From: Dasyornis broadbenti
Taxonomy: Eukaryota; Chordata; Aves; Passeriformes; Dasyornithidae
Assembly (NCBI GenBank): GCA_013397935.1
Contig: VZRN01005891.1
Coordinates: forward strand, 587,965-651,964
DNA length: 64,000 bases
Direction: 5' to 3'
Every line of letters begins with the position of its first letter. Position 1 is the first letter of the stretch. Shown in pieces: positions 24,277 through 35,512 of this stretch. Position numbers and translations under genes: made by a program. Below the pieces are notes generated by a model. It saw only the letters and a program-made list of their open reading frames with translations, was not told where the DNA came from and made no database searches.

Positions 24277-26145
24277 GTTTTTCCTATTAATGCTAGAAGA
24301 TTTTTTTTCTTGAGTGAAAAACAAAGTATGTGTTCTTTAAAAGGACATGAGATATCAATATATATAGAGATATATATGTATCTGCAAGAAACATACATGC
24401 TGCTGCTATGAACTCTTCTCTAGAAGTGTTTGTTTTCTGACCCCTTAAGGAGCACACCCACTGATGGTAAAGAACAGCCAATTGTGACACACAAGCTCAG
24501 CTCAGGAACCTCGGGGAAGGTCTGGAGTGAGCAAGGTAAGAGATGGGCACTGGAAATGGGTGGATTTAATTCTAACCTGAGCTGCTGCGTGGCCAAAGGG
24601 GAATCACTTCCCTCTTGTGCCCCCTGCCCCTGCCCTGTCCTTTGGGATGGGAAACTGCAGGAGGGGAGGGACAGCTGGAAATTCTCACTCTCTGCTGGAT
24701 CCTCCAGGTTACAGAACTGCAGTGACCCCGCCCCAGTGAGAAACACGGGGAATGTAAATCCATTTCCATCACTGAAACAGAGCTCCATCCGGAGCACACA
24801 GTAACACAACACACTTTGGGCATTTCTGTGCGGGCCAGAACTGGAGTTTGGTCTCACTGGGCCAATCCATGGTGTGCTTTGCATCCATAACCTCCAGGAC
24901 CAGTTCCAGGAGGGGATCAGGAATTCCTTGCCCCAGAGGGGGACACAGAGTGGAGTTTCTGAACTCCAAGAGAGCATTTCCAAGCTCATGCCTGTGAGAG
25001 CTGGCTGTTGGCTCCTGAAGTTATCAGCAGGACTTCCTGAGTGCAGTGAAATGCTCTGAGCTGCTGTTAGTGTGTATCCTGCTTAAGTGGCCAGAGAGAT
25101 TTTTATCAAAATGCTAAAACTCTCCAAGTCCTCCCATCTGAGTGGGCTCCAGACCTCTGCAGGGCTGGTTAATCCAGGCACTGTAACTGAATCCATTGCC
25201 CCCTGTGCTCTCTAAAATAGAGATTTTTGTCTGAAATGGAAAGCGTGCTCCATGCAATGCCACACTGCCCACAGAGAGCTTTCTGTAAATCCCAAACCAA
25301 AGCTGCTGTCACAAGCTCCTTCTAAGCAGACACCAGGTTTTGGAAAGGATTGCAGACAAAAGGCTGTGCATGTGCTTATGAATTGGGCATTTCCCTTCTC
25401 TTCCCTTTGCCATTAATGACAATTGCTGTAATGAAGGCTGAATAGGGGAAGGAGGGATACCTTTTATTCATTGTTCCTCATCTGAAGTTTTCATTACAGC
25501 TTCACAACTCCATAATTACTAGGAGGTAGTGATGACTGCAAACCCAGAGGAGGAGTAGCAGAAGGGTTCACTGCATTCAAATATTCTGTTACTCTGCAGT
25601 ATCCTAAATAATTTTGATTTAACAAGCAAGGACAGGGAAAAGCACATGTGTCAAATAATCTGAATTTATCAAGTTTTCCATGAAATGCAAATGCTCTTAG
25701 AGGTGAAAGGTTTTTGATTAGGAGATGTAGAGCATTGCAAAGGTGCTGCATATACAACATTTCTCAGACTAGATTCAACAATACCCTGCAAACTATTTTC
25801 TTGTTAGAAATTCTCAGAAACTCTGACAAACTGCACTGCAGGCATGGCACACTGTAAGTCACTAACACTGTAATTAGCTGCTTTATAACCCAGTGTGACT
25901 GCAGTCCTCAGCTGTGAGATAATGAAATAAAACATTCCTAATATTACTCTCACAAATATTAATATGAAAAGTGGATATATTAGCTTTCAAGAGAACAGAG
26001 AATTAGCCTGGCATGGAAGCACTGGGAAAAAAAATGGAAAAATAATTTCTTTTTGGCAGCAATGAAGAGAGGTCACAGCATGAGAAAGTAAAACACACCT
26101 GAGGAATACAAATGATTGGATACAATTTGATGATCGTTTCTTTCA
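24275..26145. other. Non-coding stretch, no gene recognised
   Basis: It begins with a TA-rich simple patch (about 24352-24380). The GC-richer part at 24430-24990 yields a 189-codon minus-strand frame and a 124-codon plus-strand frame over the same bases. Neither has a domain, which points to chance. An exact octamer lies at 25685-25692. Confidence 0.6.
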
Positions 26146-27200
26146 ATGGCAGAACATCCTTCTTTGCCCTTCTGCCCACAGCCCTGCCCTCCAGAGCTGC
26201 TGAGGAGCCCAGCAGCGCCAGGCTGTGCCCCCAAACCCCAGCCCCTGCCAGGGTCAGCTGGCGCCGTGCTGGGGCTGCAGGGTGAGTGCAGCCCTGCCCT
26301 GGGGACCTGTCCCTGTCCCTGTCCCCAGCCCGAGTCCCCAGCTCCAGCCGTGCCCAGGCTGGCCTTGGACAGGGGTGGACACAGCTCCCCGCTGGACAGG
26401 GAGGGACACAGCTCCCAGCTGGACAGGGAGGGACACAGCTCCCAGGTGGACAGGGAGGGACACAGCTCCCTGCTGGACAGGGAGGGACACAGCTCCCCGC
26501 TGGACAGGGAGGGACACAGCTCCCAGGTGGACAGGGGTGGACACAGCTCCCCGCTGGACAGGGAGGGACACAGCTCCCAGGTGGACAGGGAGGGACACAG
26601 CTCCCAGCCGGACAGGGGTGGACACAGCTCCCCGCTGGACAGGAGTGGACACAGCTCCCAGCTGGACAGGGGTGGACACAGCTCCCAGCTGGACAGGGAG
26701 GGACACAGCTCCCAGGTGGACAGGGAGGGACACAGCTCCCAGGTGGACAGGGAGGGACACAGCTCCCCGCTGGACAGGGAGGGACACAGCTCCCAGGTGG
26801 ACAGGAGTGGACACAGCTCCCAGCTGGACAGGGAGGGACACTGCTGGGTCTGAGGCACCCAAGACATGGACAGGGAGGTTCTCCAGCCCGCACTGGACTC
26901 TCTCTCCATCTCTGGGTTCCATGGCTCTCTCACAGCTACAGCTGGACACAATGACTCCTGAGCTGTGTCTCCATCGCTCCTCTCCCCACAGGACAGGCAG
27001 CTCCCAGCTCAGCAGTGCCTCAGCCCCGAGGGGGATGCGTTCCCAACTCCCTGCTGCAGAGTCTCCCCAGCCTTGTCCCATCCTCTGCAGCAGCACAGCA
27101 TCCCCAGGATCTGCTCCAGCGCTCCTGGCGCATCCCTGGAGCCCGGGGTGAATGTGAGTGACAGCTACACACCAGTGAGGGCTGGAAATTAAAAGAGAAG
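26146..27200. other. GC-rich islet surrounding a minisatellite
   Basis: Composition changes abruptly from AT-rich at about 26140 to GC-rich, and back at about 27200. The core is the 27-bp tandem array. The left flank has a small tgtccc repeat (about 26308-26325), and the right flank is rich in cagc/ctcc words. CpG is not strongly enriched, so this is not a classical CpG island. Long frames of 222-308 codons exist in five of six readings because the repeat unit is a multiple of three without stops; I do not call them genes. Confidence 0.7.
26367..26842 (+). repeat. 27-bp minisatellite, 17 full units plus a partial
   Basis: The unit starts GGACAGGGAGGGACACAG and ends with a nine-base tail of the form CTCCCAGCT. 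The first unit starts at 26367 and the last, partial one at 26826: 459 bases, exactly 17 units, so there is no insertion or deletion in the array. Units vary at two spots. The middle reads GGAGGG, GGGTGG or GAGTGG, and the tail reads CAGCT, CCGCT, CAGGT, TGCT or CAGCC. Variant order is not a simple higher-order repeat. The last unit decays after GGACAC. The plus strand is G-rich. Confidence 0.97.
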
Positions 27201-27299
27201 CAGAGACAAACTATCTGCAAGCAGCTGATAATACTGCAGGGGAACAGGAGGAATAAAACACTGCAGAAAAGTTGTCAGCTTCCCTCTCTTCGTCTGTGG

Positions 27300-27560
27300 T
27301 GGGATTAGCAGAAAAGGTTAGACTATACATTATCCAAGAGTCATTCTAATGATGTATCACTCTGAGGTTTTCATAAAATTAATCTCTCAATAATAAGACA
27401 TAATACAGGTTTCATGCATACTAGGTAATTAAAGAACTTGATGAATAGATGAAAGAGTGAACGTTCTGGATCCTTAAACAAATCACAGCTTTAAATTTCA
27501 TTAATTTTAAATTTACTCCAAGACCTAATTTAAAATTGGCAAAGCTTCTCCACCACTGAA
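27300..27560. promoter_or_regulatory. Candidate AT-rich regulatory block
   Basis: A non-repetitive AT-rich block right after the GC-rich islet. It contains TAATTA at 27426-27431, taatgatg and gattag cores, and several ATTAAT words. An enhancer-like element is possible, but without comparative data this is a guess. Confidence 0.22.
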
Positions 27561-30500
27561 ACCAGAAATCATTAAATAAAACTGAGTTGTATTATTTATT
27601 GTTGTGTCAGGCCAATAAAATACATCAGCTTACAATGTCAGGATGGCAAAATATGACAGAACTCTACAATATTAAAAATAGTTTGAAAAATTCACTGCAG
27701 CTCTTGGTTGAAAATTTAAACAAGAAAATGTATTCACAGATACTTTCTTGGCCTTTTCATTTGCTCTCCTGTGCCTTGGGCTACCACACGGAAAGGTTTG
27801 CAATAATTTAACCATCATCTGCTAGAGCTTCGAGGGAGGGGAAGGCAAAGAAAGAGAGCACTGATCCTATCCAGTTTTTAGGCAAAGAAAACCACGCAGG
27901 ACATTTACTGGAGTCAGCAGAGGATATCTGAATGTCTGCAGCCCTCTGAAATACCACGGCCTGAGTACAACAGACTCTGCTTCAAGCACTTCTGCGAGGG
28001 CTCAAATTGTAATCAGAGTAAGAGCTGTAAAATGCAAATAGGGAAAGCCACGAGAGAACAACAGTGAGTCATAACTGGGAAAACAGGGAGTTAAAATAAC
28101 TCTTTTACTATGAAATCAGGAAAAAAACCACAAGTGATTGCAAAGTAATCCAAGAACAGAGGGTGGCAATGAAGTGTCTGGGGCAGGTCTCGTGGGCTGG
28201 GAGCTCAGGTGGGGGTGTTGGTGTCACAGTCCAGCAGCCCCAGATGTGCCCTCTCCTGTCCCATCCCTTGCTCCAGCCCTGCCACCAGCAGTGGCTCACT
28301 GAGCCAACAGGGAACTTCTTTTCCCAAATTCTGTTCCTGGAGCACCTGGAGAGCAGCAGGATGGCTACGATTGCTGCCTTGCCCCACTGCCCTGCCCGTC
28401 CTGTGCACGCAGACACAACCCCACAGACACGGGGCACATCCTCCTCCTTCTGGGGGCGCATTCGGAATTCACATCTAGCTCCAAAGCAATTGGGTGCGCT
28501 CCTGCTTATCAGAAACACAGGAGTGATTAAACTCTGCCTTGGTGGAATTCAAGTTTAATAGTATTTATATCTGTTCCTTTTGAGATTGGTTGCTGATGTT
28601 TCTCCCACAGATGCCTGAAGAGAAACACCCCACAAACCTGTGCATTCATCCAGGAGTGGCATAACAAAAACTGCCCCTGTGTGGGCAATGCTTTTCCAGG
28701 TCCTGTGCCCTTCATTTTAGGTCTATTTCCTTTATTTGTTTTATTATTCTCAGAGATTAACTTTCCATATTTTTGCTTTTCTTCAGTACATCACCAACAA
28801 AAGTGAACCATTTTCTCAGCCTTTTCCTTATTCTCTTATGTAAACCCACATAAAAAGATTATCTCCAAGTGTTGACATAACTCTCCCTCATCCCAATGCA
28901 GCAGATGAAGGGAGAAAAGCAAAGAGTTTTCAGAAGTGGCCCCTGCTGGCAAATATCCAGCTTATAGACTTCCTATTGTTTTGCTAACAATTAGAAGCTT
29001 GAATTATCAGTTTGCTAGAACTGCATTCAAAGAAACCCTTCTGGGTTTCATCACTGGTAGTCTCTTTTATTTGATAACAATTCTCATTCTAATTTAACAA
29101 TTTCCCTAAACTGTAGGACTAATGGAGCTTAGCAAGGAAACTTGCGTGCATCCCCACGCTTTGGTGAACTGCAGTCTGAATGCAGCTCCCAGTCCAGCAG
29201 CTCCCAGTCTTGAAGGGGTCTTGATCGGAGCAATTTTATATCCTAGAACTGGAATAAAGCAGATTGACTCCCTCATATTATGAATAATTCCAAACAAGCA
29301 TTTGGACAGCCAAAAGGATCGAGAGACACTGAAAACAACACTGATAAACAAACACAGTGAGAATCTGTGATGCTCATGAGATGCATAAGTGGCTTCTTGC
29401 TGGAACAAGAGAAGCTGTGGGTCATCTAAAAGTACTTGGAAAAGGTATGTGGGAGTTGTGACAATAACAAGAAAAAAAATGAGCACAGATGGATTGAAAT
29501 ACATGGTCTGTGGATCTCAACTAAAATGTTGAAATCAGAATTCTTTTATGATTTTCGTACCTATCGCACTGTAATACGGAATTTAAACAAGAGACCCTTA
29601 AAGATCTTTGCTATTAGCACACTAAAAAATCCAAATATAAAGTACAATTCTGCTTAGCAGCCGTGCCCAAATCTGGATAAAGAAGAATCAGTGTGTACTC
29701 CAACCTTTTTCTGTTGCCAAAAAACAAGTGTTGCTTGGACCATTTCTGCAGTGCCTCTCACATGTTCACACCTGACACAAAATTACAGGGACAGGGAAAT
29801 CTGAGTCAGGGATATCCAAGAGTGACAGAAGGGAACATCCCATTACTCACAGGATACCATGAAATATTTACTGCTGCATCTATCACTTGTCCTGTGCTGA
29901 AATAGACGGAACTACTCACACGTGTTTTCACAAAGGTCATTAAAAGGAATTAAATCTGAAACCCCCACATTTTTAACTGGCTGAAATTGCATGAACAAGG
30001 CAGTATCAGATCCAGACTGTACCCAGGTTACTGCTGGCTGTCTTGGACTGAATCCAGGCAACACCATGGTATTAATGACAGACTGAAATAAGCAGCTGGA
30101 AAGACTTTATCTCCCTTTTGATGGAAGAGTACATCTTACCTTCCCTCAGCCCAGAGGCTCTGTTAGATCCTCACAGCTGTCCCTCAGTGCTGCAGGACCA
30201 GTCCTGCTGAAGATTGATTTTCATCCGAATTCGATGAGAAAGTGAAGACCTTTGCTTTCCAATAATGAGATCTGTATCGTGCTTTTTTTTTTTTTTTCAC
30301 AGACAGACTTCTTTTAAAAGTTTTAGCTCTGAATTATCCCCTAAATAGGGAAGCACCAATGCTGTGGTTTGAGGAGTTTCTAAGTTGCATTTAGAGAGTT
30401 ATATTGATTTTAGAGGTCTCAGGCTGGCTGAGATGGCACCTATTTTGCCATGTAATGAGTTGGCAGTTACAGACAAGAGAAGCACATAATATAGTTAATC

Positions 30501-30840
30501 TCCTTCTTCAAGCACTGGTTAAATTGTTAGCCAGCATGCAGCAGTGGCATGGGGATGCTTATTCTTCTCCCAACAAATGCTGTATTTCATTCTAGTTTGC
30601 TTGGTATGAACAGTTCACAGCATACTCTTTGTCACTTAATTTCCTGTGTACATTGTGAGCACTTCCAAAAGCTCAGCAGGGTGCACTAGAGAAACCTACA
30701 GAAGGAACACAGAACATTAATCAAATTACTATATTAGATACTATTAGATGTCTTCAAGTTGGAACTTGTATGCACTGATTTTTACAGCTTTCTTTTTATC
30801 ACTTCAGAAGAGATCAAAATAACTCATTAAGTCAATTCAT
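27561..30840. other. Non-coding stretch, no gene recognised
   Basis: No gene is recognised. An exact octamer lies at 28032-28039 and a 15-nt T run at 30283-30297. The GC-rich segment at 28150-28480 has opposed frames of 136 codons (minus) and 131 codons (plus) over the same bases and no domain. Confidence 0.6.
28938..28949 (-). promoter_or_regulatory. CTCF-like core motif
   Basis: Read on the minus strand, the sequence is CCAGCAGGGGCC. It matches the CTCF core CCASYAGRKGGC at 11 of 12 positions. It has the same orientation as the candidate at 12516. Binding is not shown. Confidence 0.33.
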
Positions 30841-31018
30841 CCTTTTTGCTGCGTTTGCTGATCATGCAGGAAAGTGCAGCCTGTGAGAGGGAATGTGGAA
30901 AGGGGCTGTGCCCAGGCCTCCTGGGGAAGAAAGGGCAGGGAAGCCCTGCTGTGGCTCCCACTCTGCATCCTCCCTCCTCTCAGCCCCGGGGACTGGGATC
31001 TGCTCCCCTGGGAACTGC

Positions 31019-31043
31019 ACGTGGCAGCACTGATGTGCCACGT
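31019..31043. repeat. 8-bp hairpin bordering the second minisatellite
   Basis: The arm acgtggca (31019-31026) pairs exactly with tgccacgt (31036-31043) across a 9-nt loop. Each arm contains the CACGTG-like half ACGTG. It lies 33 bases before the tandem array and may be coincidental. Confidence 0.75.
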
Positions 31044-31075
31044 CCCCCACACATGCCCCATTTCAGAAGGGTGAC

Positions 31076-31446
31076 ACCTGCCCCAGAGATCCAAACCTGC
31101 CCCAGGGCCCCAAACCTGCCCCCGAGCTCCAAACCTGTCCCAGAGTTCCAAATCTGTCCCAGGGTCCCAACCTGCCCCAGGAACTCCAAACCTGCCCCCG
31201 AGCTCCAAACCTACCCCAGGGCTCCAAATCTGTCCCAGGGCCCCAACCTGCCCCAGGAACTCCAAACCTGCCCCAGGGCTCCAAACCTGCCCCAGGGCTC
31301 CAAATCTGTCCCACAGCTCCAAACCTGTCCCAGAGTTCCATATCTGTCCCAGGGCTCCAAACCTGTCCCAGGACTCCAAATCTGTCCCAAGAACTCCAAA
31401 CCTTCCCCACAGCTCCAAACTTGTCCCAGGGCTCCAAAACTGTCCC
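31076..31446 (+). repeat. 21-bp minisatellite, about 17-18 units
   Basis: The unit is close to CCAAACCTGCCCCAGGGCTC plus one C, with frequent changes of CCTGC to TCTGT and of GGGCTC to GAGTTC or GAACTC. Most units are 21 bp, a few are one or two bases shorter (for example where gggtcccaacctg appears). It is less uniform and probably older than the 27-bp array. Because the period is a multiple of three, frames of up to 250 codons (plus, 30846-31598) and 193 codons (minus, 30837-31418) run through it; these are repeat translations, not genes. The plus strand is C-rich. Confidence 0.95.
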
Positions 31447-32459
31447 TTCTCTCTCTCTTTCCTTCTTCCATCATCCTTTTGTGTTTCTGGGAGAAGAAGA
31501 GCTTAGCAAGTGTAGGGCTTGGGTGCTCCTTCTCAGGCGCACCAGGATCAGCAAAGCACCTCCAGTTCCCCAGCTTTCCCTTCTTTTTTCTCAGCTAAAA
31601 AGCAGGGACTGTGCTGGAGGAAACAGATCAACAGTCCCTCCTACCCCACCAAAAGAACAAAACTGTGTCTGAAAACTCCTCTGTTAGGAAAAATTATTTC
31701 CTAGATTTTATATCTTTTGACAAGTAAATTATGTGCTTTCAAAATTTACAATTAAATTAGGATTCAGCCAATTATTCTCCATTCACAGTCTGTTTTAATT
31801 TCTTCACTTCAGGAGGTCTTGAAAAGTTTTATATTCACTGAAACTATTCAAGGCTCTTATGCAACCAAATCTCAGCTTTCCCTTTTGCATTTTTGTACCA
31901 ACATCTCTGCAAACACACCAAGAAATTCCCAAAACTGAGATGGAGAAGAATTCTGTCAGTGCTAAGATGTTCATATAAAAAAGGAAGAAATTTGAAGACT
32001 TCTTAGAGAATTGCAAATATAAATTCTGTGTAAATGGGCTTTTGCTTGCACTGCTATTTCCAAGAGCTCAACTCTGTATTTGTCTCCTGGTTGCAATGAC
32101 TTACAGGCAGGTAATGAACAAAATTTACTGGCAATTACAAAATGTTTTAGAAAATGATTGTGCCACAGTTTATCTCCATGTTCACCTGATTACATAACCA
32201 ATCAGAATTTATCAGACACCCTATAACGCTTGTTGGAAGCAGAGGCCAAAGAAAACAGTAGAAAAAGTTGAAGGTGCTGCTTTAAGAGAGACAATATTAG
32301 TCAAAGAAGAGACAGCAGCAGCAGATCAGAGTTGGATTTCAAAGGCACCAAAGGACAATGTCAGGCTAAAGGGCTGAGTGCGAGCACATGCCTTGAAAGC
32401 ACCCTGATTTTGGGAAGCAGTAAATACCCATTGACATGTTGGCACCTTGACATCACCTC
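31447..32459. other. Non-coding stretch, no gene recognised
   Basis: A pyrimidine-rich tail (ctctctctttccttcttcc type) follows the minisatellite to about 31475. The rest is AT-leaning ordinary DNA with no motif or frame worth calling. Confidence 0.6.
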
Positions 32460-33330
32460 CATGCTCCTGGCTGAAAGTCACCACTCTCACCGAGGAGAAT
32501 AAAACAAAGGCTTTTAGGAATGCTACATTTTAAAATCTTGGTCTGAAAGCCAATGAAAGAGATGCATAATCAGTGTGTAACCTGTGGCTCGGGGGGGTCG
32601 GAGGCCGCGTGCGTGACTCCTCATGTTTCATGGCAGTGAATATATCTGCATGAGGACCCGGCAGGCACTCCTGCCTTCCTCCTGGAGGGAAGAGGGCTCT
32701 GCATGGGCTGGCCTTTATCTCCAGCTTTCCCTTCCGCCCTCCTCCTCAGCTCCTCTGTACCAGGGTTGTGGGGAACCTCAGAGGGAATTGTTCTCTTGCA
32801 CCGACAGTGTTTGCATTGCGCTGGCTGGATGCATTCGGCAAAAGGGGCAAGGAGCGGCGTTAGCAAGTAATTAATTGTATCAATTATTTAAATCACGGGC
32901 AGGAATGTCTGCACACCAGCTGGAGTAGGAGAGTTTTTTTTCCAAAAACCATCACTGAGGAATCTGTAACTTTGAAGTCAGTCACTGAAAGAATTGGCAA
33001 TGAGTAATGTGAGCTGACAAGAAGAGCGCTTTCTGTCAACAAGTGATTTGCAAACAGGCTATAAATTTCATTAATTTGTTCATTATTTGTGATCCTTGAA
33101 GAGTTGTGCTGTATAAGTAAGTTTCAACTTACAATTAGGTGCTAAGAATGCTTTTTGTTTATTACATGTCACTGAAGTGATGTGTCTGGCTTTCTAATCA
33201 GCCTGAATTTTGCAAGTTGAATCGCCCCAAATTCAGCTTTCCAAAATGCTTCTTCTGCATTGATTGCAGAGCTATTTATAGAGACAAATGCTTATGAATG
33301 AGCCACAAAAAATGAGCCACACTATTCTCA
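32460..33330. promoter_or_regulatory. Strong candidate regulatory element with CpG punctuation
   Basis: This is the most enhancer-like block of the window. Five CpGs fall within 24 bases at 32590-32613, and further CpGs recur to about 32900 (gcattcggc, ggagcggcgtt), although the surrounding DNA is CpG-depleted. They run directly into a TAATTAATTG homeodomain core at 32868-32877 and more AT-rich cores (caattattta, cattaatttg) to 33090. Retained CpGs suggest low germline methylation. A developmental enhancer or a distal unannotated promoter are both possible; I see no TATA or clear exon beside it. Confidence 0.4.
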
Positions 33331-35427
33331 ATAATAGATTGTTATATTATAACGTAATTTTTTTTATAACTGTTTTCTGACTTTGCTCAGAACATAAAAT
33401 GTCCTAGGTTTCTGTGGGATATATCACTTTCCAAAGCAGCAAGAACTTGCAGCTCTGAAGGAAAAGGCTCATTCTTCTCAAAAACCATGACTCTTATTTA
33501 TGTTTTTTCTACTTCTCCCTGAGATAGGAAACCATATGTTTTGTTTTAATAATAAAACATCATAAAATCAAATTCTAGAAAATTACTTTCACAATTTTAT
33601 GGGTTTACATCTCTAATCTCAATAGGGAGAAACAAAAAACCAATTCCCAAATTCAGATCTGATGCCTGAGAAAGTATTTTATTGTTCATAATGCTGAGAT
33701 AAATTATCCATGGTCACCGGTGCCCAAAAAAATCCCCAGTCCCAGTCTCTATGCAGCCTAAGAGGACTGTGCCATTATCAGAGAAATGTTTCTACAATTT
33801 ATACCCTAAAAGAGAGCAAGAGCCATGTCCATCTCACTGCAGTTCGAGTTCACCCCACTAATCCCACAGCAGCTCCTCCTTCCACTGCTGTAGAGGTTTC
33901 ATACACGGCACCACCAGAAAATTCTCACTGAATTTTCTCTTGGGCTACTTAAAAATAAGTGCATGTACTCTACTTTTCTCCACTCCAAAAGTTCTGACCA
34001 CTTCAGAGCGCTCCTAGGCAGAATTATTGTCCAGTCCCACTGAATTGTTATATTATCAGCAAACATCTACAGCTCCAGCTGGGCTGGAAGCTGCTACCAG
34101 GATTCAAACAAAGTTTAATAAAATTTCAGCTAAAATAAGCTTAAAATACAGGAGGCCCTATGCTGTAGGGATGGCAGGTCAGGGGTGCAAGCACTGGAAA
34201 TGCAAGGCAAGGTCTGGCAGCTGTAGCCCTGTCAGAGTTTAGCACTATTTACACTCTTTCTGATGCAGGGACTCTTTTGACTTTATCAAACCCAGCCTTT
34301 CAAGTAGGGCCAACTTCCAGCAAAATAAAAATGTTTTGGTGCACTGAGCTTTCTACACTTCCTGAGGAGGGCAAACACAGGCTGAGCAAACTGCAGAGGC
34401 CATCCAGGACCAGGGCTGGGCTTTGTTGATTTGTTTCCGTGGTGGTTTCTCTGCGCATCACTCACCAGTTCCAAACTCCTTTCCTCTGTGTGCTGTCAGT
34501 AACAGGAAGAGCAAACAGCAGAACAGGTTACAGTGAAAAACCCCACAGTGCTGTACCCTCTGTGCAGGTGAGTGACCTGCACAGGCAGGCAGGGTGTCTC
34601 CCTGACAGTGCCTGCAGAGATGGAGAATGGAGTCAGTACAGCTCTTTCAGAGCAAAGAGTTCAAAAATCTGCCCTCTCTGCATTTGAAAGAAGCTTCAGG
34701 ACACAGCCACGGCCATGCTCTCTAACCCTCCCAGCGCATTTCACCTGGCAGCAGGAGTTTCCCAAGTGCAACCACCAACAGAGGCGGGCACACCGATTTG
34801 CACAGATGCAATTTGCAACTTCTCTCTTTACTTTTCACAACAGTAGCGTAGGTGGGCCTCGATTTGCTGGTTCACAGCAAAGGCTGTGCACCACTTCAGG
34901 ATACAACCTGGGCCTTGTAGATGCCCTGTAACCATGACAAAGATCAAAATGCTCCCCACTGGCACAGCATTTTGAATATGTGGGGGTTTTTTTTGTTTTG
35001 GGTGTTTGGTTTTTTTTTTTTTCCTTTTGGTAGGTTCCTTGCCACGTGATGGACAAAAGTTTGGTTTCTCAGCTCAAAATCCTGCAAAGGAGTCAGACGT
35101 GAGAGTTCACCACAATGATGATTACAGCAAAGGTAAGGTGATTGTTCCTTCTGCTTTCACACAGATATTTACAACAGCAATCCTTTCCTCACCAATATTT
35201 TACCAAAAAAAAAACCCAGTAAAATCCAGGTTGGATTTTGCAGTGGAGCTGAAGAGAATTTCACACCCAGATTGTGCTGAAGCTGGCAGAGGCCCTTCCC
35301 CATGCTCACATGTAAATCCCAGCTCTATCAGCCATGTCTACAGGGAGAGATGTCCACATATCTGGAGAAGAAAAATGAGACAAGCAGTGAAAAGGAGCAC
35401 GTCAGGAAAGGAAACCCAAGTAAATCG
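33331..35427. other. Non-coding stretch, no gene recognised
   Basis: No gene is recognised. T-rich tracts occur at about 34987-34994 and 35010-35022. A 165-codon plus-strand frame (35006-35503) begins in a T tract and ends inside the inverted repeat, so it is not credible as a protein. Confidence 0.6.
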
Positions 35428-35512
35428 GAGTAGATACTACAAAGGGACTGAGGTATTTATGGAAGATAGCATATCTTCCATAAATACCTCAGTCCCTTTG
35501 TAGTATCTACTC
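35428..35512. repeat. Perfect inverted repeat, 41-bp arms, 3-nt spacer
   Basis: The left arm 35428-35468 is followed by the spacer gca (35469-35471), and the right arm 35472-35512 is its exact reverse complement over all 41 positions. The next base pair outward (35427 with 35513) does not match. The arms are mixed-sequence, not a simple repeat, so this is not chance. No flanking target-site duplication is visible. Short-loop perfect palindromes arise by replication template switching or fold-back, can be recent insertions, or can be library/assembly artefacts. As RNA it would fold into a 41-bp perfect duplex, but a 3-nt loop is unlike a normal microRNA precursor. Confidence 0.97.

Noticed and set aside
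26003..27151. Five overlapping long open frames (222-308 codons) with nonapeptide repeats
   Set aside because: They are translations of the 27-bp minisatellite on both strands. Several readings are equally open, which is a property of the unit, not evidence for a protein.
30837..31598. Open frames of 250 (plus) and 193 (minus) codons with heptapeptide repeats
   Set aside because: They come from the 21-bp minisatellite, whose period is also a multiple of three.
35006..35503. 165-codon plus-strand frame
   Set aside because: It starts in a T homopolymer and finishes inside the perfect inverted repeat, with no recognisable protein feature.
35428..35512. MicroRNA precursor
   Set aside because: A perfect 41-bp stem with a 3-nt loop differs from animal precursors, which have bulged stems and larger loops. 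I recognise no known mature sequence.
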